The notes under the pieces are model-generated. The model made no database searches, was not told where the DNA came from, and saw only the letters and a list, made by a program, of their open reading frames with translations. Below, in pieces: positions 34,326 to 46,394 of a stretch of 64,000 nucleotides of DNA. This stretch comes from Polytrichum commune. Taxonomy: Eukaryota; Streptophyta; Polytrichopsida; Polytrichales; Polytrichaceae. The stretch spans positions 50,344,001 to 50,408,000 of the forward strand of contig OX485804.1 in the NCBI GenBank assembly GCA_950295325.1. Direction: 5' to 3'. Position 1 is the first letter of the stretch. Each line of letters opens with the position of its first letter. The translations under genes were made by a program, and so were the position numbers.

Positions 34326-35657
34326 GACTTCAAATACCAGATGATCAATAAATTCTCCTCTATTGACAACGCTAGCCACAAGTAAAAAAAATATAACGAG
34401 CTAAGAGGAGAAATCTACTTGATCACAGCGTCCGACTCCGTGTGGACAAAATGGAAGACTGTCTTCGAAAAACACGAGACGGGAGACCTCATCGATCCCG
34501 ACACCGACATTCTGTACAACCAGACTACGCGCTTCAAGCAAATGAAGCCACTGGTGAGGGAGTTCTTCAGAGCTCTTCAAGGTCTCTCGGAGACAGAGGT
34601 GGGAAAGGCGGCGTCCCACATCCTCCACATGGAGCCGACGGCGAAGAGATGCTGGGTTCACCCGAAGATCGTCTTCACGAAGCCTAAGATGTTCGTCCCT
34701 TCATGCTACACCTTGAAGGAATGGACGGAGAACAGGAAGAAGAAGACGACCATCGTCCAAGAGCTGCACAAGCTGGTGCCCGAGAAGAAGCTCATCGTGG
34801 ACGGAGAGGTTGACGAGGCGCACTGGAGGGCATTCAAAGCCGAGTACAAGTTCACCAGTGCGTCCATGGCGGCACTCATGAGGGAGGCGGGAGACGACTT
34901 CCTCAGGTCCAAGTTCGTGAAGGGTGGGAGGAACCAGGCGCTTCCCGAACACTCCGCGCGTGCCTTCTCCAACTTTATAAAGGAGAAGAAGATCGTCAGG
35001 TTCGAGGGCGAAGCTCACTTCAACTTGGTCTCCCTCGAGCCTCTAAAGATCCAAGGTTGGCCGGGCTCTGATGCTAGGAAGGCGATCAGGACTGCAGCCG
35101 GGGACCGCTTCCCCTTCGGAATGATAGACTTCAGGAACATTCCTGGAGCGTCATTCGAGGGGACAATGAGCACCCCGTTTTACGAGCCGTTCTTCACCAA
35201 GTTCGTGGACTACGCCAGCCCCAAATTCAGGGAGGTCGACGTCTGGTTGTGGATTGTCGAGGACAGGAGGGCGGAGCAGGTGTACGAGATCGTGCGTAAA
35301 TTGCAACCAGAGTACGCCGTCTCAAAATCTCATTACGTTGCTGCACCGGCGGAGGGGGCGTACAGCTCATTGAACGACAAGAAGACGAAGATAGTCTGTG
35401 TGTTGTGCTTGTACTTCGTGTACAAAGCTGAGCTGCTGAAGGTGCCAAACCATCCTATAGCCCGGATGGAAAAGCTTTTCCAAGTCCCAGAAGGGTTGGG
35501 CACCAGCAGAAGCTTGTACGACGAGGCGAAGTACGCCAACTACCCCGCGGATGAGCTGCGGATGGATTTTTACCTGCGGATGATGAGGACCCTCACGAAG
35601 AGGGGGGACTTCATCTTCAACGTCTTCGGGGGCTCCAAACCGGTTTTTGCAGCAATG
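34326..35657 (+). CDS. Exon block 2: unknown protein, continuation, broken by TAA
   Basis: After the acceptor TACAG the frame reads DFKYQMINKF to a TAA at 34383-34385, then continues in the same frame without a stop to a donor at 35658 (ATG before GTAAGAAAC). That is about 424 codons with strong coding composition. The TAA lies in an A-rich run (AAGTAAAAAAAATA). I recognise no domain. The protein is soluble and basic, with several aromatic-rich stretches such as VDVWLWIVEDRRAEQVYEIV. It may be the same protein chain as the flanking exons. If the stop is real in the living plant, translation from block 1 cannot reach this part. Confidence 0.6.
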
Positions 35658-35691
35658 GTAAGAAACTAACCTCGTGGATGTATATGCCTGG

Positions 35692-35711
35692 TTTGGGTCG
35701 AGCGACCCAAA
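35692..35711 (+). repeat. Palindrome in intron, centre AG
   Basis: TTTGGGTCGAGCGACCCAAA inside the 134-bp intron 35658-35791 (GTAAGA ... TGTGCAG). Confidence 0.95.
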
Positions 35712-35791
35712 CTAACTATTATTGTTTTTTGGGTGTCATTTTTCCTTATTCTTCATTGGTGATACTAATACTATTGATTTGGATTGTGCAG

Positions 35792-37264
35792 ATGTCTGGG
35801 TTGAACATCTACTCCTATGTGGAGGATACCGATGTTCAATTCTACAGGACCCAGAAGGCGTTGGCAAAGAGAATGGACATCCTCGACTGGATACCCGGAT
35901 CCTACGTCGAAGAGATCGTCGAGGGGGGCGAGAATCCTTTGGATATGGCGAGGCGAATCAACCCGGGTGAATTCGCCATGCGCGCCCCCGTTCAATTGCC
36001 AGAGCCGCTCATCGGGTTGCATCCGGGCAATCCGTCTATGGGAGCAGGTGGCGAGGTTGCGGAGGAGGGGGAGGAAGAGGAGGATGAGGAGGAAGCAGAG
36101 AAAGTGGAGGGGGAGGTCGAGGAAGGGGCAACAGGATTCACTCAAGAATCCGAGGCCCCTCAGCGGAAGAAGGCCATGCGAGCTGCCACGCCGCAGAGCA
36201 AGCTAGTGCCCGTCCTCACGGTGGCCGACGCGAAGGACATGTATTCGAGGGACGCGACGGCCACCTTCAGGGAGCGGCGAATGCTGAAGGGGAAGAAATT
36301 ATACAGCGATTATGCGGTGGAGGAGACGATCGCCATAAGCTCCGAGGACGAGGACGACATGGAGCTCGCGAAGAGGCTGAGGTCGGATCCTGCCTCCCCC
36401 ACAGCGTTCGCCGGGATGGTGAGGGTGAAACCCGAGGTCCTCACCGTGGAGGAGGCCAACGCGAAGATGCTCCGGGACGAAGAGCAACGCGTCCGATTGC
36501 AAAAGGCCGCCGCCGAGGAGCCCTCGGTCCGCAACGAAGTCGCGGAGTTGAGGGCTCTCCTGTTGGAGCAGGAGCGGCAAAGGGCGATGGCCCCACCTCC
36601 GTCCCAAGCGGACCTGATCACGCAAGTGATCCAGGGCATGCTGGCGCAGGGATTGGTGATGGCTCCCCCGAGTTCATTCCCTCACTTGCCCGCATGCTTC
36701 CCTCCACAGGATATCCGCCCGCGGCCGGCGCCGCAGCAGTCCTTCAGCTTCGCGCACTTGCTGCAGCCGCACGCCCGCCCTTACGCGCCCGTCCAGCAGG
36801 TGGACGACCCCAACCTTTGGCGCGTCCCCGGAGCTTCCAGCTCGTTGGCACCCCCGCCGCTCCGGCCTCCCATCCTCTCGCCCCCACAACACCAGCGGGA
36901 CGACCCCCACATGTTTGGGTCGTCCGACCCAAACAGTGCCCACGTTGCAGCGTCCCAGAGCGACGCTCGCCAAGCAGCAGGGTTTGGGTCGGCCGACCCA
37001 AACCCCGTCCCCGACCAGACCCCGGTGGACGAGCCCATGTTAGATGTTGAAGGCCCGCAAGGGCCTGGTGATACCTCTACTCCTAACCCAGTCGATGAAC
37101 CAATGCATGATGCGCATGCGGAGGTTGGGTTGGGACAAAGGCCTGACAGTCAGCCTTTGCAGGAGCAGGTTGCGGCTGACGTCGTCGTCGGAGGCGGCGG
37201 TGACAGAGGTGGGGCAACGCACGCGATGCCGGCATCAACGTCGTCGAGGCACGACCAAGGCGAG
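35792..37264 (+). CDS. Exon block 3: acidic and proline-rich region
   Basis: This starts after a TGTGCAG acceptor with MSGLNIYSYVEDTD and ends at a donor (GAG before GTAATG at 37265), phase 0 at both ends. The first part is GC-rich coding sequence of unknown fold. Around residues 90-125 it is a run of Glu (EEGEEEEDEEEAEK), then basic and charged segments, then a long Pro/Ala/Gln-rich stretch likely to be disordered. Two copies of the dispersed palindrome lie in frame, encoding FGSSDPN (36914) and FGSADPN (36983). No stops interrupt it. Confidence 0.65.
36914..37002 (+). repeat. Two palindromes inside coding sequence, centres TC and GC
   Basis: TTTGGGTCGTCCGACCCAAA at 36914-36933 and TTTGGGTCGGCCGACCCAAA at 36983-37002. 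They are 69 bp apart, so both are read in the same frame as FGSxDPN, within a proline-rich disordered region. Confidence 0.95.
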
Positions 37265-37286
37265 GTAATGCACTGACCCCACTCAG

Positions 37287-37306
37287 TTTGGGTCGGTCGA
37301 CCCAAA
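37287..37306 (+). repeat. Palindrome in intron, centre GT
   Basis: TTTGGGTCGGTCGACCCAAA, 23 bp after the donor of the intron 37265-37778. Confidence 0.95.
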
Positions 37307-37778
37307 CTCCCTGGGTCTTTGTCTTCTTGCCTTGGTCGTGTCCCCTACCTACCCTAAACTCACGCACACGTCTCCCCCCCCGGCACTCGCGCCCTTCGCC
37401 ACATCCCCCCGACCATTCGTTCGTCCACATACCCCCCGGCTTGCGACGAAGTCTTCATCACGGCGGCCCGTCTCTTCAATTTTTGCTAGATGTAGAAGTA
37501 GGCTAGTTTGAACGCATCGTTCAACGCGGCTCCCCCCAATCAAGATGTACATAGAGCATTGTATACAATATAATCGCCATTTTTTACTCCTATATACTCG
37601 TATCCTGTGTTTGAATGTATGTTGTATGCTCTTGCCTCTCTTGTGTCCCTTGTTGCACCCCCTCCAAAATGAATCAAATGGTTTTGTGTTTGCACCGAGA
37701 ACACTTGTTTCTTTAATGCTTCGTTTGGACATAGCATGACATAAGTCGCCCACCGTTTTCTCTCGATCGTATCCGCAG

Positions 37779-38591
37779 GGCTCGGAGCATAGCGTAGCGG
37801 CTCCCCGACGCTCTTCTCCAAGGAGCGGAGAGGGCAGTGCGGCGGCACCCCCGGTTTTACCCGCCCCGCCCCCGCGGCCGAAGAAACGATTCCTGGTGTT
37901 AGACCTGAACGGGGTCCTCGTCCAATGCGTTCATTGCCCGAGGACCCCCACGGTGCCCTTTTGCAAGCCCGAGGACGCGAATTACGACGGCCCGCCCACG
38001 TTCATAAAGAGCAAGCTAGTTCACCTCCGCCCGTGGCTTCGGACCTTCCTCCAGATGGCCCAACAACGATGGTGGGTGGTCGTTTGGAGCTCCATGACGG
38101 CCGAGAACACCAATGCCGTCGTGGAGTTCATCTTCAAGGGCATCGAGCCCCCCTGCATGGTCCTAGCACAGGAAGCCTGTAGAATATTGTACACACCGGA
38201 CGGCAAAGTCGTCAAAAAACCAAACAACCCCGCTTCCCCCCAATACCTCAAGGTCTTGAAGCCCATTTTTTGGGACCAGCGGCCGTCCTTGATAGGCGTC
38301 CCCTACGACGTCCGTCCCACCCGCGAGAACACGCTCATGGTGGACGACAGCGCCGCAAAGAACATGTTGAACCCGACGGCCAACCTCATAGTTTGCCCTA
38401 CCTGGACGGTTGAGAAGGTCCGGGACCGATTTTTGTTAGACCTTGGTAAATACCTCCAGGCGCTCTGCGGAAGCGGACTGCCCGTAAACAATTTTGTTAG
38501 GAACAATCCGATAGGCGAGAGATACTTGGATCCACGAGACCATTTGTACAGAGAGTTGTTATCTCACGCGAAATTTAACAAGCTCATTTGA
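37779..38591 (+). CDS. Exon block 4: FCP1/NIF-like HAD phosphatase domain
   Basis: After the acceptor ATCCGCAG the frame opens GSEHSVAAPRRSSPRSGEG, then a proline-rich linker, then FLVLDLNGVLV. That is HAD motif I of the FCP1-homology (NLI-interacting factor) family, with Asn in place of the second Asp, as in the plant DLNG-type subgroup. VVVWSSM is motif II, YLKVLKPIF supplies the lysine region, and LMVDDSAAKN is motif IV. Family members dephosphorylate proteins such as the RNA polymerase II C-terminal domain. Activity here is uncertain because of the DxN change. The frame is in phase with block 3, so it is most simply the C-terminal domain of the same protein; it ends at TGA 38589-38591. 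Domain identity is firm; the fusion depends on the splice model. Confidence 0.75.
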   Translation, partial: GSEHSVAAPRRSSPRSGEGSAAAPPVLPAPPPRPKKRFLVLDLNGVLVQCVHCPRTPTVPFCKPEDANYDGPPTFIKSKLVHLRPWLRTFLQMAQQRWWVVVWSSMTAENTNAVVEFIFKGIEPPCMVLAQEACRILYTPDGKVVKKPNNPASPQYLKVLKPIFWDQRPSLIGVPYDVRPTRENTLMVDDSAAKNMLNPTANLIVCPTWTVEKVRDRFLLDLGKYLQALCGSGLPVNNFVRNNPIGERYLDPRDHLYRELLSHAKFNKLI

Positions 38592-38598
38592 GACACTA

Positions 38599-38670
38599 CG
38601 TGTGTTTGTATGTATGTGTATGTATGTGTGTATGTGTGTGTGTGTGTGTGTGTGGGCGCGCGCGCGCGCC
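38599..38670. repeat. (TG)n followed by (GC)n
   Basis: An alternating purine-pyrimidine tract directly after the phosphatase stop codon: TGTATGTG units, then pure TG, then GCGCGCGCGCGCGCC at 38656-38670. This is the composition that favours left-handed Z-DNA. Confidence 0.9.
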
Positions 38671-38772
38671 CTTTCATTTTGTGTAGTATATGCTTCATAT
38701 GTATCTTGATTTTCACGCGCTCTAGCAAACCCTCCTCCCTTGGGTTTTGTTTCGTTTTTTTTTTTGCGCCAG

Positions 38773-39573
38773 CGTTTGGAGCCCTCGATTGACATCGTCA
38801 GCGAGTCGGACTTGGGGAGCTTCTTCTACGAGACCGTCTACGACGCCGCGTCGACCATTGACTACTCCAAGGAGCCTCTTGACGCCGGCGTCGTCGATAG
38901 CCCCCCACCCAAGCAAATCTTCCGGCGATCTGCGTCCCCGTCGCCGCTCAAGGGCATAAATCGCAAATGCGTCCGGACGTCCCCCTCTCGGCCCGGCGGC
39001 AGTAGTACACCTCAACGGCGGCTGCGGATGGACACTCGGCCAACGAAGAGTGGAACCCTTCCTATTCCTTTGCGGGACGCATTCCCCTCCTCGCCGACTC
39101 CGACGGGAACGCCCCCGGTGACAAGGTGAACCCCCCCCCCCTAAACATGGTTATCCGCGCATTACAATCATCCAGCACTTAAAAAATGAACGTGTGACAC
39201 GTTTGGGTCTTGCTCCCTAAACTAACACGTGTGCTCTTGCATTCACGCGTTGCAGGTTGCTCCCACCCGTAGACCTATGCGGGCTAGTGCGTCCGTCAAG
39301 TTGGAGCGTTTCTACTCCATGACCAGAAATGCAAGACAATCCACTTCATCGTATTCGAATTCTTCGTCGTATAATTCGGGCGGCCGACGGAATCCAAAAT
39401 GTGTTATAGAGGGCGGTCAACCCAAAAATGGCTATAGTCGCGGGGCGGAGATTTTCAGGAATGTTGAAGCAATGCGAGCAAAAGAAGCCGCAGCAAAAGA
39501 AAAAGAAGCAAAAACAAAAGAAGCAAAAGAAAAAAAGGCAAAAGAGATAGAGGCAGTCTCCGAGGCTAGATAG
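38773..39573 (+). CDS. Possible terminal exons: Ser/Pro-rich and Lys/Glu/Ala-rich tail
   Basis: After a T-rich tract and GCGCCAG acceptor, the frame 38773-39117 (RLEPSIDIVSESDLGSFFYE...) is open, GC-rich and Ser/Pro/Arg-rich. A phase-0 donor at 39118 (GTGACAAG) and acceptor TTGCAG at 39255 join it to 39256-39573 (VAPTRRPMRASASVKLERF...), which ends in an AKEKEAKTKEAKEKK-type charged helix. The phase-0 introns match those upstream, so these may be the last exons of the same gene, spliced before the 38589 stop. I could not find a compelling donor for that, so they may also belong to a separate transcript. No domain recognised. Confidence 0.4.
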
Positions 39574-39720
39574 GCCATAGTAGGCGTAGGGTTTTGGACC
39601 ATAGGCAATATGATTTTGGGTCGCACTATCCAATGGATGTGTGGTGTTAGCATGCTATGCATTTTACGTGCCATACTTTGTTTTTTTTTGTTTTTTTTGC
39701 AATAATATAAGTGTCACATG

Positions 39721-40030
39721 ATTTTGCCTTCAATATGGTCTAAGGTTTGGAGTGCCTTATTGTGTGCATTAATATGAATGTTTTAAGATTTCCCCTTCAA
39801 TAAGATCTATGGTTTGGAGTGCCCTACCTAAACCATACATTACAAGCTCTCATATTTTGTGTGCATTAATATGAATGTTTTAAGATTTTCCCTTCAATAA
39901 GATCTATGGTTTGGATTGCCCTACCTAAACCATATTCATACAAGCTCTCATATTTTGTGTGCATTAATATGAATGTTTTAAGATGTCCCCTTCAATTTGG
40001 TCTAAGGTTTCGATTGCCCACCCTAAACCA
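39721..40030 (+). repeat. Tandem repeat, ~97-bp unit, about three copies
   Basis: TGTGTGCATTAATATGAATG recurs at 39761, 39858 and 39956, each followed by CCTTCAATAWGRTCTAWGGT and a CCTAAACCAT block. Confidence 0.85.
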
Positions 40031-43000
40031 TCACAAATATGAGTTATTAATGGGGTTCTTGGTCTAAACACCCGCTTCAAAGTGTTCGCATCTTACAACT
40101 TTCACCAATATGTGTTCCATTTATCCTTGTTCTTATTTCTATGAATGTCTCAAAATGCCCAAAAAGTCTCAATTTAACGAATATAGTGTTACATAAGCTT
40201 TGATTTCAATGGGTTTCACGGCTCATAGTTTGACTCACACTTTTATCGATGTCATCCTTATCCCTCAATTTCCATCTCTCCAAACTGTAGGCATTGTTCA
40301 CTCAACCTATAGTTTCCTTCTGTAACAATCCTCGCACTCTCGATTCACAATTTCAATTTGCTCAACCATATTCAACTGTTCACGCTCAGACAATAGTTAC
40401 ACAGCTCTCTGCTTCATTCGTCAATAACTTCCGCTCTTAATTCCCTCTCTGATTCCTCATAAACTCATTCAATTTCTCCGTCAATCAGTGGTAGACTACT
40501 TCTCTCTCAATCCTTCTTTACTCGCTCACCTTCACTCGCATTGAATCAATATTTCAATTCCGGATTATAATGTCACAATTCACACACACTCTCTGAAATC
40601 AGTACTTAGTTCGACTCGCTCTCGGTCACTCAACAAATTCCATTCAAAATAGCAATGCTCTTTCACTGCGGTGTTTACTTAAGAAAATAGTTCAACAATG
40701 GTCCTCACCCGTTCGCGGTGCTGAGGGAGATCAATCTATGGTTTTTACTTTGCGCTCAACAATAATCAAGAACTGTTTGGCTTCCTCCTCCTTGCCAGCC
40801 CTCTTAGCTCGGCAGGGAAGAAGACGATAGTTATAATAACTACCTAAGGGCACCTAGGCCCGTGCCTATGGTTATAACTACTTCCTAGCCTACGGTTCAA
40901 CTATTTTCATCCATATATTAACTATTTGTCCATAGTTTCACTAATTGACCAAAAATTTGGCTCACAGTATGACTATATAAATATCAACATTTTGGTAACT
41001 TTATATTTTCTCATAGTTTCCTTTTATTTTCTCAAATGCTTTACAAAGGTCCCATTTTGCTCACAATTTTTTTATTTTTCTCAAATGTATAATGCATGGC
41101 CCTCACAACGCTTCCAAGGCCTTTGAAGTGATTATCAAAAATCTCCAAAAAATTGAAAATGTGTACCCTCAAATCCAAGGGTACAAATAACAACATTTTC
41201 GTAAATTTAATATTTTCTCACAATTTCTTTCATTTTCTTAAATGTCTTACAAATGGCCCTCATAGTGTTTTCCAAAGTTTTAAAGTGATTTAAAAAAATC
41301 TACAAAAAATTGGAATTTAAACCTTTGATTCAAGGGTACAAATATCAATATTTTGGTAACTTTAATTTTTCTTAGGATCTCTTTCAATTTTCTCAAATGC
41401 TTTCCAAATGGCCTTTGCAAAATTTCTCAGGGGTTTTGAAATGATTTTGAAATACCTTGTAGCTGAGGGTATAGTTATTAATATTTTTATAACTATTAAA
41501 TTTCCTCACAATTTTTTTAATTTTTTTTCCTTTCAAATTCATTACACATGGTCTTTGTAGCATTTCCCCATGTTTTTTAAGTGATTCTGAAAAATCTCAA
41601 AAAAAAATTGGTACTAATATCAACATTTTGGTAAATTCTAGATTTTCTCATAATTTTTAAATTTTCCTAAATGCTTTACAAATGGTCCTTGTAGTATTTT
41701 TGGGGGTTGCTATTTCATGAGCGCTCTGACATGAGCAAGCTCATATCATGATCTTGGGAACATGATCATCTCATATTCGAGGAACATGCTTCCTTGTGAT
41801 AGCCAATTATGCATTGCCCCGAATAGCATGACCAGAAGTCAAAGAGTTACACAATCCTCATCCTCTTAAAAATTCCTAAAGAGTTTAAGTTATTAAGCTA
41901 ACTCTGGAGAATTGAGCAATTTGTTTTCCAACTTTGGGTCCCATTACATATTAGTTGCACGCACATTTGCAAATATTCTTTAGTGCTTACTTTAATAGCT
42001 TGAGAATTTTTTTCACAACTTACAGGGAATCAGAAACCAAACTTGGTTGGAAGATAGAGAAATTTCAAATTATAAAGGTCCATGCACAATTTTGAGCCCA
42101 TGATGAATGAGATCAAAATTCTCAAATCTTATAGAATTCACCAATGCATCAAAATAGATATTACCATCAACATTTGCACTCGGTTTATGAAAGGCTACTT
42201 AGAGGGTTTGTGAACTGCCTTCACATTCATGTAGTTTTCGACCCTACCTCCAAAATTTCCAACACAAAAAATAATTATGGATTGGTGGTCCTGAATTTAT
42301 GCATAAATTCTCTAACTATAGTGGAGATTCTCTAACTATAGTGGAAGATTGTAGCCACAAGAAGGTAGACTGATCTACATTTGACTATTCAAATAAAGTA
42401 CGATTTTAAAATTAAGTAACAATTTAGACTTATTATCATGTCCTTACATTTTTTTTACGAGGTATGTGATATTTACTAGACTTACTATTGACATTGGAAG
42501 ATTCGAGCATGTCTATCCTCCAACATCTCTTGCAGGTGTTCCTTATGTAACTCTGCATCCAAGGTAAAAAGAATGCCAACTTGCATTTAAAAGTTTTGAC
42601 ATGTCACTATAAATGATCTTTGAATGACATATATTTTTTCTCACAAGTTAAATAGATTTGAGGGCAAAAAATATAAATTCTACCATACATATTGAGGTTT
42701 AATGATGTTGGACATGAGATCGATTTAACCACCACTCAATCTTTGGAGCGACAAGATTCTTTGAAGCTTGTGATAAATGTTGATTTTTCCTTTAATGGTT
42801 CCCTTCAATGCTAGTTTAGGGAACTCACAGACAAGTCATCAATCATGGTGATGTTGAATGCAACATCATTTAAAAAAAAATTCGCTGAATCCGACAATCT
42901 CCATTGCACAATGATAACCGAGAAAAAAAATGCACTCGTATGTGATGCATTTTGCTTCATCACAAATGCAAAAAAATAAAATACGTATGCCTCCATCACA

Positions 43001-43829
43001 CAAAAAATTAATCAAAGTAAGTTCATGATAAGATTGGACTTCATGTATTTACACACAATGAGAGATGAATATTTCATTGCCTAACATAAATATATTATGC
43101 ACTTACATGTACTTTTGAAGGATATTTTTGTTGCAAAGGAAAGACTATTAAAATTTGTCCAATGATCAAAGACCTCAAATCCAGACTTATGCATCCACTC
43201 ATCCATGTCAATTCTTTAAGTGCTATGTTATATGCACAACACTACAAAAAATTCAATATCACCAAAAATGTGTACAGAACAGAAAATTCAATTTCGATCC
43301 TAATGGTGTATTCATGGTACCTATGATTCAATGGTTACCGATAGGTCTCTCATAGATATTATTATATTTATAATTATGGGATCAAAGTTTGCCAAATTGG
43401 CGATATAAACCAAAGGTGTCGCTAAAGTGAGAAAAGACCTCTTAGTGGTCTTGTTCACAATCGTCTTCAATTCATCCAAAGAAGAGCAATTTGTCTTTAA
43501 AGATCATAATTAAAAAGCCTTAAGTGCAATACCAATGGATGCATAGAAGACCAAAAACACAACAACCACAAAACAAATTGAATTTAAGCTCAAGACTTAG
43601 AAATGTAGCTAGAAAATCAAGATTAAATCTCATGCCACAAAAACCGATGACCAAAGTGTGAAGATAAACAAGTCACACGCACAAGGCTTGAGGCAGATAC
43701 AACAAGTTGAAGTCTAAGCAAGTAGATTTTGTGGCACACCACATGTTCATCACCTTTAAGATGGTTACCACAATGTGGTGTGAAAAAAAATCCATGCCAT
43801 TGTAGAGTAGAGATTTCATGCGTATTGAA
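40031..43829. other. No gene recognised; degenerate AT-rich repeats
   Basis: Between about 40,960 and 41,700 a loose repeat containing AATATCAACATTTTGGTAAC and TTTCTCAAATGCTTTACAAA recurs four or five times with irregular spacing. It reappears at 46,080-46,290 and, weakly, near 11,180-11,270. A short tandem TTCTCTAACTATAGTGGA lies at about 42,307-42,345. Nothing coding is supported. Confidence 0.5.
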
Positions 43830-44280
43830 AAATAAATTGAGATTGGAGTTCATTGGACCTTGTATGAAATTTTGAAGATTGAGGTAATGAGGTTTGCATC
43901 AAAATTTTACAATATTAGTCTTAAATATCAAAGCTCATATAAATATAAAGGAGTTAATTTAATCAATATTGAAAAAAAGGTAAAATTGAAATCGGAGTTT
44001 GTTTGCACTTAGTATGAAATTTTAGAGGTTGAGGTATTCAAGTCAGCACTAGTAGTGCATAGTAGTAGTGCTAAATGACAAAGCTCATATAAATGTAGAA
44101 GAGAGAATTCCATCAATATTAAAAAAAACTAACTAAAATTGGAGTTTGTTTGCACTAGGTATGAATTTTGGAGATTAAGGGTTGAGTTTAGCAATATATT
44201 GCACAATATTAGTGTTGAATGACAAAGCTCATATAAATGTAGAGGAGATAATTTCATCAATATTTAAAAGAAATTAGAAT
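43830..44280 (+). repeat. Tandem repeat, ~145-bp unit, about three copies
   Basis: CAAAGCTCATATAAAT recurs at about 43,929, 44,080 and 44,223 with conserved surroundings (GGAGTTYRTTTGCACT ... TATGAAWTTT). It is noncoding. Confidence 0.75.
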
Positions 44281-46325
44281 TGTACAAACTGACATTTTAG
44301 TATATTATTTGATAAACCACTTGTCAAAAAATAATCAGGGATGTGCACTTTTGGGGACAAGAAAATCAAACAATAACAACAAAAACAATAACATAACAAC
44401 TTCAAATGTTTGTATTTCATGTTTGCCAACCACCATATTTGTGTAGTTTTGTGATAGTGTACGCCATAGTAACGGTTGGATTTGTCCAAAATTCATGCAT
44501 AAATCCAAATTTGTTTAAATCATTAATTTTGTTGTTCAAACACAAAACAAACCTAATTCATTAGGACCTTTATGTAAGCCAAAAAAAAAAGTTTGAAACT
44601 CAAAATTTATTGCCAAAATAAATCACAAATGGTCCAAAGGAATGATATGAATTTTCAACTACAACCATGGGACACTCGAGGAGTCCAAATACAAATCATA
44701 AAACATGAGCTCCTGAGCTCAACCGTATTAATGTATAGTACTAGGGTTGAGTTCCTAAGCTCACAAGGCGGCCTCAATCTTGGGACCTTTACATGAGCCA
44801 AAAAGAAAATATCTAAAAGTAATAACCAATAAAAAAACCTCACTTTGAAAATGTCCAAACAAATTAAAAAGCCCCTCAAGTTGCAACCTGGGGAGGGATT
44901 GAGAAATTGTAAAAAATTAATAAAACTTGTTTCTAGTGAGTTGAAAAAAGCATAGAGACTCAAAATAGTACAATGTCTTTGCTAGTGGATAGTTGCATCC
45001 ATTAGAATAGTTTGTGGATAGTTCTTCGCTTCATTTTCCCTTTGGCCACATCCTCTTGTTTTCTAAAGCTTACAACACCCACCAAAGTAGTATTAGCATG
45101 GGCCATGTCTTGCGTCTCATTCCAAATGACCTCTTCTTAGAGTGCATTTTGAAGGTAAGTATGGAGGGTACATTTGATGAAGTTACTATTTAATTGTTAG
45201 AGCTTCGTCTTGTGAACACTAACTAGAGTCGGGTGATTAGGAATCATCCAAAGTGGCTTGCTTGATTTCAAGCGATGTGAGCCAATTAACACTATGTAAT
45301 GCATGCTCTTGTCTTTGGTTTGCAAGTTTTGGGGGAGATCATGAAGCCGAACGGATTGCACAACCAAGAAATGCAAGATTTGGAATATTATAACTATTAT
45401 GCCCCAAAAGACGGAGAATCAACTCGGAATGTGGTTGTTTGAAATTTTCTTAAGCTTGTTGCTACAACATGGCATCCTCAAGTCTTCATCCATGGCCGGA
45501 GCTTAGGGTTTTGGAGTTCAGTGAGGGAGTAAAATTTTGGACCTTAGGGTTGGAGATGTTCAATGTAGGCCAATTTTGTTCTTGCAGACATTTAGTAATC
45601 CAATGCGGTTGTTCGTTGTTTTCAAGTGCACTATGTGTGAATTGAACAATATATGTGGTGTGCCCTTGGGCTTTAGGAATGTGCATGTTGTAAACATCCA
45701 TCATTATTGTTTGGTGTTGCTCATTTCAATGCATGTTGTTTGTTTGTTGGACATCATTCTGGGACATCCTATGTGAAATAGAATTAAGGCCAACTTCAAA
45801 CTGTAATGCATATGAGCCTTAGCCAGGTAACGTAACTCCAAATAACATCATTCGGGTCACCAAAAACGTCCTTCGAGCAACCATATAGTATATCGGGCAA
45901 CTACGTCTCCAACATTGTTATAGGGGTTGGTGCAGCCTTCAAATTAATCCCCCCCCCCCAAAAAAAAAAAAAAAGGCCCGCAAATATTAGTAATATGGGC
46001 TTGGTCATGCTCATGCTTGTGCTCATAATCTAGCTTCTCTCTAGCATTTCCTAGGGCTTTTGAAAAGTCTCCAAAAATTTGAAATCTATACCTTCAAATC
46101 CAAGGGTATAAATATCAACATTTTGGTAACTTTTAGTTTCTCTCATAGTTTCTTTTATTTTTCTCAAATGCTTACAAATGACCTTTGATTTATTTCCAAA
46201 TGCTTTTGAAGTGTAGTTGACAAATCTCCAAGAAATTGATAATTATATTCATGGTGCCAAGATTACAAATATCAAAATTTTGATGACTATAGAGTTGTCT
46301 TGAACTTTCTCTTTTTCTCTCTCAA

Positions 46326-46362
<37 letters not shown>

Positions 46363-46394
46363 TCCAGCCCTTTGGGGGAGGGCCGGAGTGAATA
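44281..46394. other. No gene recognised; low-complexity tracts
   Basis: Contains a C11-A15 homopolymer junction at 45949-45974 and a (GA)n microsatellite at 46329-46360. No supported coding sequence. Confidence 0.5.

Noticed and set aside
33770-34385. Reassigned TAG/TAA codons (glutamine code as in some green algae)
   Set aside because: The long gag-pol, transposase-like and phosphatase frames use no internal TAR codons, and they end normally. Mutation of one gene is simpler.
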